DNA of 46,781 bases, from NCBI GenBank assembly GCA_036502295.1, contig DASXYU010000039.1, forward strand, positions 1-46,781, in the 5' to 3' direction. The translations under genes and the position numbers were made by a program. The notes under the pieces were generated by a model. It was given only the letters and a program-made list of their open reading frames with translations. It ran no database searches and was not told the origin of the DNA. Numbering within the stretch: the stretch's first letter is position 1; each line of letters begins with the position of its first letter. This DNA is from DASXYU01 sp036502295 (GTDB lineage: Bacteria; Actinomycetota; Actinomycetes; Mycobacteriales; Jatrophihabitantaceae). Shown piece after piece: positions 24,353 through 31,372 of the stretch.

Positions 24353-24501
24353 GCGGCATCGTCCTGTGGCTGAGCGGGTCGCCGCCCCGATCTGGGACTG
24401 CGAGGGTTGCGTGTCTCGTCAGTTGTTGTTCTGAGAGGCGCATGCTTCCCCCGCGCGCCCGCCGCAGGGTTCCCAACGGCTGACTCGATGAAACCATCTG
24501 C

Positions 24502-24538
24502 GTTATAGATGTGACAACTGTGACGCGTGTGAATTAAT
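24502..24538 (-). promoter_or_regulatory. Three 9-bp direct repeats and a -10-like box upstream of the surface protein
   Basis: TGTGA occurs three times at exactly 9-bp spacing on the plus strand (24510, 24519, 24528). On the minus strand this reads TTCACACGC, GTCACAGTT, GTCACATCT. That resembles the GTCACAGCG-like direct repeats described for the MtrA response regulator in mycobacteria. TATAAC (24507-24502, minus strand) follows and could be the -10 box. The rest of the 193-bp gap (24353-24545) shows nothing else clear. Confidence 0.4.
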
Positions 24539-24545
24539 CAAATTG

Positions 24546-25916
24546 TCAGCTTGGCGAGCGACCGATGATGAATCGCTGCGTGTCGACGGCCGCACCGTCG
24601 AAGAATTCATCGGCAGTCTCGACAAATCGTCGAACGCCGTCGTGGCTACTGGCATCGGCATCTTTCGCGATCGGCAGATAGCTGTGATCGAGGTCATGGG
24701 CGTCGCCGACGGTCGCGCCACCCTCGTCTTCGCGCAGCGTGGTGACGTTCCGGCGAGCCGTGTTGCCCTTGTCGTCGAGCCGGGGGACGAGGTCATGGGT
24801 GTTCTCCAACGCCAGCACCTGTACGGAGCGGGGCAGCGTGCCGACCGTCCTGCCGATCGGTGCCCCGGCGGTGAGCACGTGCGTGACGTTGAAGCGCCCG
24901 CTGCTTACCGCGGTCCGGGCGGCGTTTACCGCGATCATCCCGCCGAGGCTGTGGCCGACGAGCATCACCGGTTCGTCAGGGCGTACGCCGGCTCGTTCGA
25001 GCGCGTCGAGGACGCCGAGCTCGTAGCTGGTCCGCGCGCCATCGATGCTGCGGAGGTTGCTGGCCACGCCAGCGACGTTGCCGCTGTGCGGCGCGAGGTT
25101 CCAGGACTTGGTGCCGGTGATGTCCACGATGGCGGCGCGGCGCCCGTCCTCGCCGCGGATGATCCGGACGTCGATCGATCCGCCGGATCCCTCGTTGCGC
25201 AGTGCCAGTTCATCGAGGACATCGGTGATCGTCCGCGGCGGCGCGGTGGCACGTTCTTGGGTGTCCGATCCGAGGGCGGTGCTGACCGGCGAGCCGTCGT
25301 CGTAGATATGCGACGCGGCCTTCTCGACGCTCGGTTCGACCTGCCCGAGGACGAGGCTCATCTGGGCTGCGTCGAGGTTGAGGATGTCGTGGGCGACGCT
25401 GACCAGGTCCGGATCGTCGAGGACGATGTCGGACGCGGCAGCGGCATAGTGCCTGGCCAGGAGATCTCTTCCGGCAGGGAGGATCGTCAGTGGCATCTTC
25501 AGCTGCGCACCGACCACGTGCGCCCCGAACGACCACAGTCCGCCCGCCCAACCTGGCAGGTGCCAGCCGCCCGATCCGTCCTCGGCGTGCTCGTACTGCC
25601 GGATGGCGTCGGAGATGACGTCCCGCAGATCGTCGGCCTGGGCCGCGCAGGCGCCGAGACCGCCGGTGCCGTCGAGCGCGAGACGCAGTGCATGATCGAA
25701 CTCGCCGCCGCCGAGCGGATCGAGGCGCAGTGCGAGCGCGACCTCCTCGGAATGGAGATAGCCGAGCATCGCGAACCTCGCCTGTGCGACGTTCTGGCTC
25801 GCCTCCGCGGTGTGTGTGGCGAGTTCGCCGAGCCACTCGGGCTCGACGGCGACCGCCTGGTCCTCACCTGTTGTCTCGCTGCGTCCGCTCAGGTCCGCGC
25901 CGGCATTCGTGCTCAC
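24546..25916 (-). CDS. Alpha/beta hydrolase (lipase/esterase-like) linked to a WXG100-like gene
   Basis: 456 residues from a GTG overlapping the previous stop by 4 nt. The C-terminal half is an alpha/beta hydrolase: the nucleophile elbow GHSLGG in VMLVGHSLGGMIAVNAARTA, a likely Asp in LENTHDLVPRLDD and a His in HDLDHSYLPI. The first about 220 residues are helical and hydrophilic (WLGELATHTAEASQNVAQARF, HILNLDAAQMSLV-like stretches) with one glycine-rich hydrophobic stretch, LPGWAGGLWSFGAHVVG. No classical signal peptide is present, which would suit export by a type VII system with the WXG100-like partner. Lipase or esterase activity is likely; the target is unknown. Confidence 0.72.
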   Translation of the reverse strand: MSTNAGADLSGRSETTGEDQAVAVEPEWLGELATHTAEASQNVAQARFAMLGYLHSEEVALALRLDPLGGGEFDHALRLALDGTGGLGACAAQADDLRDVISDAIRQYEHAEDGSGGWHLPGWAGGLWSFGAHVVGAQLKMPLTILPAGRDLLARHYAAAASDIVLDDPDLVSVAHDILNLDAAQMSLVLGQVEPSVEKAASHIYDDGSPVSTALGSDTQERATAPPRTITDVLDELALRNEGSGGSIDVRIIRGEDGRRAAIVDITGTKSWNLAPHSGNVAGVASNLRSIDGARTSYELGVLDALERAGVRPDEPVMLVGHSLGGMIAVNAARTAVSSGRFNVTHVLTAGAPIGRTVGTLPRSVQVLALENTHDLVPRLDDKGNTARRNVTTLREDEGGATVGDAHDLDHSYLPIAKDADASSHDGVRRFVETADEFFDGAAVDTQRFIIGRSPS

Positions 25917-26299
25917 CCGGCAATGCCCATGAGTTGTTCGACAGCGCCGGCGTGCCAGCGCATCGCGGTGGCGGCGTCGTCCAGGAGTGCTGCGGCCCGC
26001 TCGAAGCGAGCCGCGAGGACGCAGGCGTGATTGACGAAGGCGGTCGCTGCCGCCCCTCGCCACGGCGTGGTCACCGCAACCAGCCGGAGTCGCGCGGCGG
26101 AGCGCCGCACGGCCTCGGCCTGCTGCCCGATCCGGGTCGCGATCTGGCGCAACGCGACGGGGTCCGCCGGGTGGGTGTCGGAGGGCAGCGCAGAGGGCAC
26201 GCGAGCAGCGTCGTAAGGTGGCGGGCGACGGGCAACGTCGAGTCCGGCAACTGTGGAAAACCATGCGGCGCCGAACGCACGTGCGAAGGGCCGAAACAC
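25913..26299 (-). CDS. WXG100-like small helical protein
   Basis: Up to 128 residues from GTG 26299; an internal GTG at 26200 would give 95 residues, the classic length for WXG100 proteins, and I cannot decide between them because neither has a clear binding site. The core is two long helices: VALRQIATRIGQQAEAVRRS and VNHACVLAARFERAAALLDD, joined by TPWRGAAATAF, which carries the W-x-G turn. Such proteins are substrates or partners of type VII (ESX) secretion. The 4-nt overlap with the hydrolase gene suggests a co-secreted or N-domain/effector pair. No secretion machinery gene is in the window. Confidence 0.6.
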   Translation of the reverse strand: MFRPFARAFGAAWFSTVAGLDVARRPPPYDAARVPSALPSDTHPADPVALRQIATRIGQQAEAVRRSAARLRLVAVTTPWRGAAATAFVNHACVLAARFERAAALLDDAATAMRWHAGAVEQLMGIAG

Positions 26300-26406
26300 A
26301 GCGTGGCGGCCAGCGATGCCCCGTCCTGGCGTGATTCAATACGGCAGCGAATCACATCAGTGCAATTCACAACCTGCAGGGAATGACCGTCGAGGGAGAT
26401 CAGGGC

Positions 26407-26724
26407 ATGGACTTCGCCGCTGCCGGGTCAGCCGACGCCGCTCGTGGTGCAGAAGACGCTGACACCGCAGAAGACGGCCTGACTCGACGCGACCGCGAGA
26501 TCCTCGCCTTTGAGCGGCAGTGGTGGAAGTACGCTGGCGCCAAGGAGCAGGCGATCCGCGAGCTCTTCGACATGTCGACGACGCGGTACTACCAGGTGCT
26601 CAACGCCCTCATCGACAGCCCGGCAGCCCTCGGGGCCGACCCCATGCTCGTCAAGCGCCTACGGCGGCTGCGTGCGAGCCGCCAGCGCCAGCGGTCGGCC
26701 CGTCGATTGGGTATCGAGGTCTGA
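26407..26724 (+). CDS. DUF3263 protein
   Basis: 105 residues from ATG 26407, which has GAGGGAGA at a good distance; the in-frame ATG at 26383 has its AGGGA directly abutting and is less likely. The core LTRRDREILAFERQWWKYAGAKEQAIRELFDMSTTRYYQVLNALID is DUF3263, a helix-turn-helix-like module widespread in actinobacteria. The basic C-terminus (RLRRLRASRQRQRSARRLG) could bind nucleic acid. In M. tuberculosis the homologue (Rv0430) also precedes a LytR_C protein and lies near groEL2, as here. Confidence 0.9.
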   Translation: MDFAAAGSADAARGAEDADTAEDGLTRRDREILAFERQWWKYAGAKEQAIRELFDMSTTRYYQVLNALIDSPAALGADPMLVKRLRRLRASRQRQRSARRLGIEV

Positions 26725-27307
26725 GCTGAGCGCACAGCACAGCCGAGCCAGTCGCCAACTCGCCCGCCGACGGCGGCGGGACCGTCTGATCGGCAGCAGC
26801 ATCATCGTGGTCGGCCTGATCGTGGGCGCGATCGCGATCTTCGCCGTCCGGCACCCCAAGAACTCCGGGACCGAGGCGGGTACGGCCAATCCGTCCGCCT
26901 CCGTTTCGTCCTCGGCGACCGTGAGCACCTCGCCGAGCACCAATACGAGCCCGACGACCACCTCGTCCTCACCGGCCGACTCGGCGACGGCCACCGGATC
27001 GAGCAGTTCCTCGGTGTCCGCGGTCTCGCTGGTCGTCCTCAACAACACCACGACAGCCGGCCTCGCGGGCCAGGTCGCCAAGCAGTTCGAGCAAGCCGGC
27101 TGGACGGTCACCAAGTCCGACAACTATCAGGACGACATCATCTCGACCTGTGCGTACTACGACCCGGACGTGCCCGGTGCCAAGGAGGCGGCGCAGGCAC
27201 TGAAGGCGACCTTCCCGAAGATCAAGCGCATCTTGCCGCAGTTCACCGAGCTAGCCTCGTGGCACAGCCCGATCGTCGTGATCCTCGTCCAGGACTGGCT
27301 CAACTAG
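26672..27307 (+). CDS. Membrane protein with LytR C-terminal domain
   Basis: About 190-211 residues. A short basic cytoplasmic tail (RRRRRDRLIG) precedes one transmembrane helix (SSIIVVGLIVGAIAIFAV), then a Ser/Thr-rich linker, then a LytR_C domain: VVLNNTTTAGLAGQVAKQFEQAGWTV to VVILVQDWLN. The domain is found at the end of LCP cell-wall ligases, but here it stands alone without the catalytic LCP part. The start is uncertain: the nearest in-frame GTG (26672) lies inside the DUF3263 gene, and no ATG, GTG or TTG follows before the membrane segment. A CTG at 26726, just after the DUF3263 stop and preceded by GAGG, is an attractive alternative. Confidence 0.8.
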   Translation: MRAASASGRPVDWVSRSELSAQHSRASRQLARRRRRDRLIGSSIIVVGLIVGAIAIFAVRHPKNSGTEAGTANPSASVSSSATVSTSPSTNTSPTTTSSSPADSATATGSSSSSVSAVSLVVLNNTTTAGLAGQVAKQFEQAGWTVTKSDNYQDDIISTCAYYDPDVPGAKEAAQALKATFPKIKRILPQFTELASWHSPIVVILVQDWLN

Positions 27308-27336
27308 ATAGGTCGCGAAATTCGCCCTACGGCCCT

Positions 27337-27355
27337 ATGTCATCATTGATGGCAT
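27337..27355. repeat. Near-perfect palindrome upstream of the riboswitch
   Basis: ATGTCATCA, one base, TGATGGCAT: 8 of 9 positions are complementary. It lies between the LytR_C gene and the SAM riboswitch, where the thrC promoter must be, so it could be a repressor operator. CATAAC at its right edge could serve as a -10 box. Confidence 0.35.
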
Positions 27356-27383
27356 AACCCGCTCGCGCGGCACATAAGTAGTG

Positions 27384-27513
27384 CTCATCCAGAGGGGCAG
27401 AGGGACCGGCCCGACGAAGCCCCGGCAACCGCACGCACGCAGTCACCATTCTTGGTGAGGCCCGTTGTGTGCAGGTGCCAACTCCGGCCTGGGATCATCC
27501 CGGGAAAGATGAG
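27384..27513 (+). ncRNA. SAM-I (S-box) riboswitch controlling thrC
   Basis: All conserved S-box parts can be read. P1 is CTCATC (27384-27389) with GATGAG (27508-27513). The core contains AGAGGGGCAGAGGGACCGG, then CGACGAAGCCCCGGCAACC. P3 is a long arm, GCACGCAC with GTTGTGTGC, containing a TCACCA/TGGTGA hairpin. Next come GGTGCCAACTCC and a P4 stem (TGGGA/TCCCG) followed by GAAAGATGAG. The 3' strand of P1 runs straight into GGAGAGG, the thrC ribosome binding site, 8 nt from the ATG. No intrinsic terminator is visible, so SAM probably controls translation by hiding this site. Confidence 0.9.
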
Positions 27514-27527
27514 GAGAGGCCTCGTAC

Positions 27528-28799
27528 ATGACTGCGACCGTTGCCGACCGGCAGACCGTCCCTTCCCCCGCCCGCGCTCTCGTGTGCCGCAACTGTGGCG
27601 CGGAGTACCCGCTCGGTGCCCAGCACGCCTGCTTCGAGTGTTTCGGCCCGCTCGAGATCGGCTACGACAAGGACGCCCTCGCGCGGGTCACCCGGGAGCA
27701 GATCGAGTCCGGGCCGCACTCGATCTGGCGCTATGCCGGGCTGCTGCCCGTCGGGCAGAACCCCGAGACTCGCGTGGAGTCGAACACCGGTATGACGCCG
27801 CTGATCCGCGCCGACCGTCTCGCCGAGGAGCTCGGCTTCACCGCCCCCATCTGGATCAAGGACGACTCCGCCAACCCGACGCACTCCTTCAAGGACCGCG
27901 TCGTGTCGCTGGCGGTGACCGCCGCGCGCGAGCTCGGCTTCGCGCGGATCGCCTGCGCCTCGACGGGCAACCTCAGCAACTCGGTCGCTGCGCATGCTGC
28001 GCGCATCGGGATGCCGTCGATCGTCTTCGTCCCCGCTGACCTGGAGGCGCCGAAGATCGTGCAGTCGGCGATCTACGGCGGCGTCCTCGTCGGGATCGAG
28101 GGCTCCTATGACGACGTCAACCGGCTCTGCTCCGAACTCACCGAGATCGACGAGTTCGAGAACACCGGCTTCGTGAACGTGAACATCCGGCCGTACTACG
28201 CCGAGGGGTCGAAGACGCTGGGCTACGAGGTCGCCGAGCAGCTCGGCTGGCGCCTGCCGGGGCAGTTCGTGGCGCCGATGGCCTCGGGTTCGATGCTCAC
28301 AAAGATCAACAAGGCATTCGGCGAGTTCGTCGCCGCGGGGATCGTGCCGTCCTCGTCGTGGAAGGTCTACGGCGCGCAGTCGGCCGGCTGCTCGCCGATC
28401 GCGACGGCGTTCGAGGCCGGCAGCGACACGGTGATTCCGGTGAAGCCGACCGGCATCGCGAAGTCGCTGAACATCGGCAACCCCGCGGACGGGCCGTATG
28501 CGCTGGACGCCGTGCGCTCGACCGGTGGCGCGATGGCCGCCGTGGATGACGACGAGATCCGTGAGGGCATCCGCCTGCTGGCCCGCACCACGGGGGTCTT
28601 CGGCGAGACCGCCGGCGGCGTCACCGTCGCGGTGTTGAAGAAGCTCGCCGAGAGCGGTCAGATCGACAAGGACACCGAGACGGTGGTCTTCAACACCGGC
28701 GACGGTCTCAAGACGATCGACGCTGTGGTGGGCGGGGCTCGTCCTACTGCGGTGATCCCGCCGACCATCAAGGGCATGCGCGCCGCCGGCCTGATCTAA
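27528..28799 (+). CDS. thrC: Threonine synthase
   Basis: 423 residues. It converts O-phosphohomoserine to threonine with PLP. An N-terminal zinc-ribbon-like segment has C20-x2-C23 and C35-x2-C38. PLP would be bound by Lys122 in NPTHSFKDRVV, with STGNLSNSVAAHAA and MASGSMLTKINKAF as further PLP-fold II motifs, and GVFGETAGGVTVAVLKKL near the C-terminus. It stands alone, without hom or thrB, and lies directly under a SAM riboswitch. Phosphohomoserine and homoserine are the branch point between threonine and methionine, which gives a reason for SAM sensing. Two tandem hairpin repeats follow the stop. Confidence 0.95.
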   Translation: MTATVADRQTVPSPARALVCRNCGAEYPLGAQHACFECFGPLEIGYDKDALARVTREQIESGPHSIWRYAGLLPVGQNPETRVESNTGMTPLIRADRLAEELGFTAPIWIKDDSANPTHSFKDRVVSLAVTAARELGFARIACASTGNLSNSVAAHAARIGMPSIVFVPADLEAPKIVQSAIYGGVLVGIEGSYDDVNRLCSELTEIDEFENTGFVNVNIRPYYAEGSKTLGYEVAEQLGWRLPGQFVAPMASGSMLTKINKAFGEFVAAGIVPSSSWKVYGAQSAGCSPIATAFEAGSDTVIPVKPTGIAKSLNIGNPADGPYALDAVRSTGGAMAAVDDDEIREGIRLLARTTGVFGETAGGVTVAVLKKLAESGQIDKDTETVVFNTGDGLKTIDAVVGGARPTAVIPPTIKGMRAAGLI

Positions 28800-28802
28800 C
28801 GG

Positions 28803-28928
28803 CTCGTCTTTGTGTGTCTGAGGGCCGCTGCGGGGCTCGAATAGCGGCCCTGCGCAACACAAGGTCTCGTCCTTGTGTGTCTGAGGGCCGCTCTGAGGCC
28901 CGGATTACGGCCCTGCGCAACACAAGGT
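28803..28928. repeat. Two tandem 63-bp hairpin repeats after thrC
   Basis: Unit 1 is 28803-28865 and unit 2 is 28866-28928; 55 of 63 positions are identical and most differences fall in the loop. Each unit folds on itself: TTGTGTG...GAGGGCCGCT pairs with AGCGGCCCT...AACACAAGG in unit 1, and unit 2 pairs similarly. They probably terminate or stabilise the thrC transcript. The arms hold compensated positions, so the hairpin seems conserved after duplication. Confidence 0.85.
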
Positions 28929-28940
28929 TGGGCCGCGACC

Positions 28941-28969
28941 CAACCGAATTGGCCGCTGAGGCCGTAGAC
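28941..28969 (+). promoter_or_regulatory. Candidate ECF-type promoter of the second sigma gene
   Basis: CAACC (28941-28945), 18 nt, GTAGAC (28964-28969), and 23 nt from the start of the second box to ATG 28987. The same boxes, spacer and distance occur before the sigma gene at 11493. Shared recognition or cross-regulation by the two sigma factors is a reasonable inference. Confidence 0.5.
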
Positions 28970-28986
28970 GGCGTATGAAGGCGGCC

Positions 28987-29508
28987 ATGAGCGGCGAGCG
29001 GAGCGAGCGCGGCTCAAAGCCCGTGGGGGAACCGGCCGACTTTGCGGAGTGGGCTCGTCCTGCGTTGCTGTCGATGACGCGGCTCGCCCGGCGCCTAGCC
29101 CCGCCCACCGAAGTTGAGGACGTGGTGCAGGACGCACTGACGCGGGCGTGGCAGAAGTGGTCCACCTACGACGTTGAGCGGGGCACGCCGACGGTGTGGC
29201 TGCTGGCGATCGTCGCCGACCGGGCACGCGCCGCACGGGTTGCGCGGGTGAGATCGCTACGCGTCGTGGACGATGCGGCGCCGATGCCGGAGCAGCCGGT
29301 GACCGACACCATTGCCGACGTCGATCTCGACCGGGCCATCGAGGTTCTCGCCGAGCGGCAGCAGCTCGCGGTGCAACTGCATTACTTCGTCGGACTCAGC
29401 GTTGACGAATGCGCCGCCGTCATGGAGTGCTCCCCGGGAACGGTGAAGTCGACCCTCTTCGATGCCCGGCGCCGTTTGCGTGAATTGCTGGAGGTTGGCG
29501 ATGACTGA
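28987..29508 (+). CDS. ECF RNA polymerase sigma factor
   Basis: 173 residues from ATG 28987, with AAGG 5 nt upstream; an in-frame ATG at 28975 is the alternative. Region 2 is RPALLSMTRLARRLAP, EVEDVVQDALTRAWQKWSTYD; region 4 is AIEVLAERQQLAVQLHYFVGLSVDECAAVMECSPGTVKSTLFDARRRLREL. The arrangement and downstream coupling are like the sigma gene at 11493, but identity is limited, so this is not a recent duplication. The last 8 bases overlap the start of a META-domain membrane protein, its probable regulator. Confidence 0.9.
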   Translation: MSGERSERGSKPVGEPADFAEWARPALLSMTRLARRLAPPTEVEDVVQDALTRAWQKWSTYDVERGTPTVWLLAIVADRARAARVARVRSLRVVDDAAPMPEQPVTDTIADVDLDRAIEVLAERQQLAVQLHYFVGLSVDECAAVMECSPGTVKSTLFDARRRLRELLEVGDD

Positions 29509-31357
29509 CGAGGAACTCGATCAGATCCTCACGGGCGCGGGAGCCCGATGGCGCGCGGCGAACACCGGGGTCGCCACGGTCGATCCCGCTTCGGTGGGCT
29601 CCGAGGTGATCCCGCTGCAGTACGAGGACGACGTTGCGCCACCTGCTGCGCGCCGCCGTCTCTGGCCTTGGCTGATCGCCGCCGCCGCGGCGGCAGTCCT
29701 CGCTGTCGGTATCAGTCTTGTCGTGACGGTTCCGGGCGGTAGTGACCAGACGGCTGGCTCCGCACTCGTTCCTTACGCTTCGTGGAACCTCGTGAGCTTC
29801 GGCTTGGACGACAGTTCGGGGACGCTGGTCAACCAGGCGGTGACTGGCGCGAGCTTCCACCTGCAGATCACGAAGGGTACGCATTCCAACGGCGACGGAT
29901 CGAGCATCGTCGCTGACATCGGTTGTGGCACGACCTCGGGAGCGGTGGACGTCTTCCACAACCCCGACGGTCGGTCAGGGGGGCTCACCTTCGGTGATCT
30001 CGCGACGGCCGCGGTGGGTTGCACGAAGGCCGTTGCGGCAGGACCGGCGCTCGATGACGTCTTCATGCCGACGCCTGGCAATGATCCGCATCAGGCGTTG
30101 TGGAGGATGAGCGGCGGCGACCTCGTGCTGGACGGCTCCGGCGCGGAGCTGATCTACGCGCCCGCCACCGGCACGCACACGGCGCCCGCGCTGCTCGGCA
30201 CGTCGTGGAAGCTTGCAAACTTCACAGACACGGCAGGCAAGACAAGTAGCGACGTGGAGCAGGCCGCGCTCACGATCACGGCCGGCGGCACCTACATCGG
30301 TAGCGATGGCTGCAACAACGTCGGCGGAACGGTAGACGTCACCGGTGGCGCGGTGAGCAGAAATGGGGACGCCACGGGTAAAGCCACGTTCCACCCCGCT
30401 GCCCAGACGGCGATCGGCTGCCCGAGCGCAGTCACGTTCGAGGAAGTCCTCGGCGGTGAAGCTCCGGCGGCGTGGCAGATCTACGGCAGCGGCAAGTTGG
30501 CGGTCACCCGTAACGGAGTCGGGTCACTGGTCTTCGTCTCCGCGGAGCCGACCGTGCCAGCGTCCTCAGCCTCGCAGCTAAGTGGAACGAAGTGGAGTCT
30601 CTACAGCTATTGCAACGGCAATACATGCGGGACGGTTTCTCACGCCACGGTAGGCACCGTTCCAGACCTGGCCTTCGACCACGCAACGATCACGGGTAAC
30701 AACGGCTGCAGCACTGCCTTCCAAGGCACGTATGCGCTGGAACGGGCGACGATGACAACCCAGGTGACCTGGAACTCGCCGGGAGGCAGCAGCGTCTCGC
30801 AGTGTGCCGATCCGCCTCCACCGGTCTACGCCATTCTCACAGCGAAGAAGATCACGTGGTCGGTGACGTCGGAATCGCTGCAGCTCAGCGCGGATGGGTC
30901 GGTATTGAAGTACGTGCCATACGCGTCCCCACCGGCGTCCTCCTCCTCTCCGCCGTCGTCGCCGACCACGTTGGTCGGCAGGACGTGGCTCATCGACGCG
31001 GTGGAGCATGCGGGCTCCGCCAGCACCACGTACGGCTGGGTGTCCTCTGCGGTCGCGGCGCGGCTGAGCTTCTCGTCAGCGGGCGAGGTCTCCGGTACGA
31101 ACGGCTGCCAATCCTTCCGAGGCAAGGCCGTCTTTGGGATGGACGACGCTACCGTCGAGATCAACTCGCTCAAGCTTTCGGCGGGACCGGCGTGTCCCGC
31201 TTCGACGCCCATTGTTCCCACGGTCTCCGACGGAACGTGGACCGTGAAGAACAGCGGCGGTTTCCTCTATCTGGCGAAGGGTTCGCTGACGCTGGTCTAT
31301 GACCCGGCCGAGAGACGAGTTGCCGCGGAATCGCAGGTGGAATCAAGCGCGCCGTAG
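29501..31357 (+). CDS. Membrane protein with three or four META-domain repeats
   Basis: 618 residues from ATG 29501, overlapping the sigma gene by 8 nt. The cytoplasmic N-terminus is about 53 residues and includes SEVIPLQYEDDVAPPAARRR, followed by one transmembrane helix (about 54-76). Outside are META/HslJ-like domains with the recurring G-T-x-W-x-L opening and D-G-C-N or N-G-C centre: LLGTSWKLANFTD/SDGCNNVGG (about 230-350), LSGTKWSLYSY/NNGCSTAFQG (about 360-470), LVGRTWLIDA/TNGCQSFRG (about 489-600). A diverged copy lies at about 92-215 (YASWNLVSFGLDDSSG). META proteins such as HslJ are periplasmic and of unclear biochemistry. The gene order suggests an anti-sigma or sensor role. Confidence 0.8.
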   Translation: MTDEELDQILTGAGARWRAANTGVATVDPASVGSEVIPLQYEDDVAPPAARRRLWPWLIAAAAAAVLAVGISLVVTVPGGSDQTAGSALVPYASWNLVSFGLDDSSGTLVNQAVTGASFHLQITKGTHSNGDGSSIVADIGCGTTSGAVDVFHNPDGRSGGLTFGDLATAAVGCTKAVAAGPALDDVFMPTPGNDPHQALWRMSGGDLVLDGSGAELIYAPATGTHTAPALLGTSWKLANFTDTAGKTSSDVEQAALTITAGGTYIGSDGCNNVGGTVDVTGGAVSRNGDATGKATFHPAAQTAIGCPSAVTFEEVLGGEAPAAWQIYGSGKLAVTRNGVGSLVFVSAEPTVPASSASQLSGTKWSLYSYCNGNTCGTVSHATVGTVPDLAFDHATITGNNGCSTAFQGTYALERATMTTQVTWNSPGGSSVSQCADPPPPVYAILTAKKITWSVTSESLQLSADGSVLKYVPYASPPASSSSPPSSPTTLVGRTWLIDAVEHAGSASTTYGWVSSAVAARLSFSSAGEVSGTNGCQSFRGKAVFGMDDATVEINSLKLSAGPACPASTPIVPTVSDGTWTVKNSGGFLYLAKGSLTLVYDPAERRVAAESQVESSAP

Positions 31358-31372
31358 CCGCAGACTGGGTGG

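Noticed and set aside
25917..26339. N-terminal extension of the alpha/beta hydrolase
   Set aside because: This part overlaps the WXG100-like gene, which has coherent helices and a W-x-G motif; the GTGA junction at 25916 gives a better start.
27420..27480. tRNA-like fold in the thrC leader
   Set aside because: The helices belong to the SAM riboswitch core and no tRNA arms or TTC loop are present.
28803..28928. The tandem 63-bp repeats as CRISPR
   Set aside because: Only two directly adjoining units, each self-complementary, with no spacers and no cas genes.
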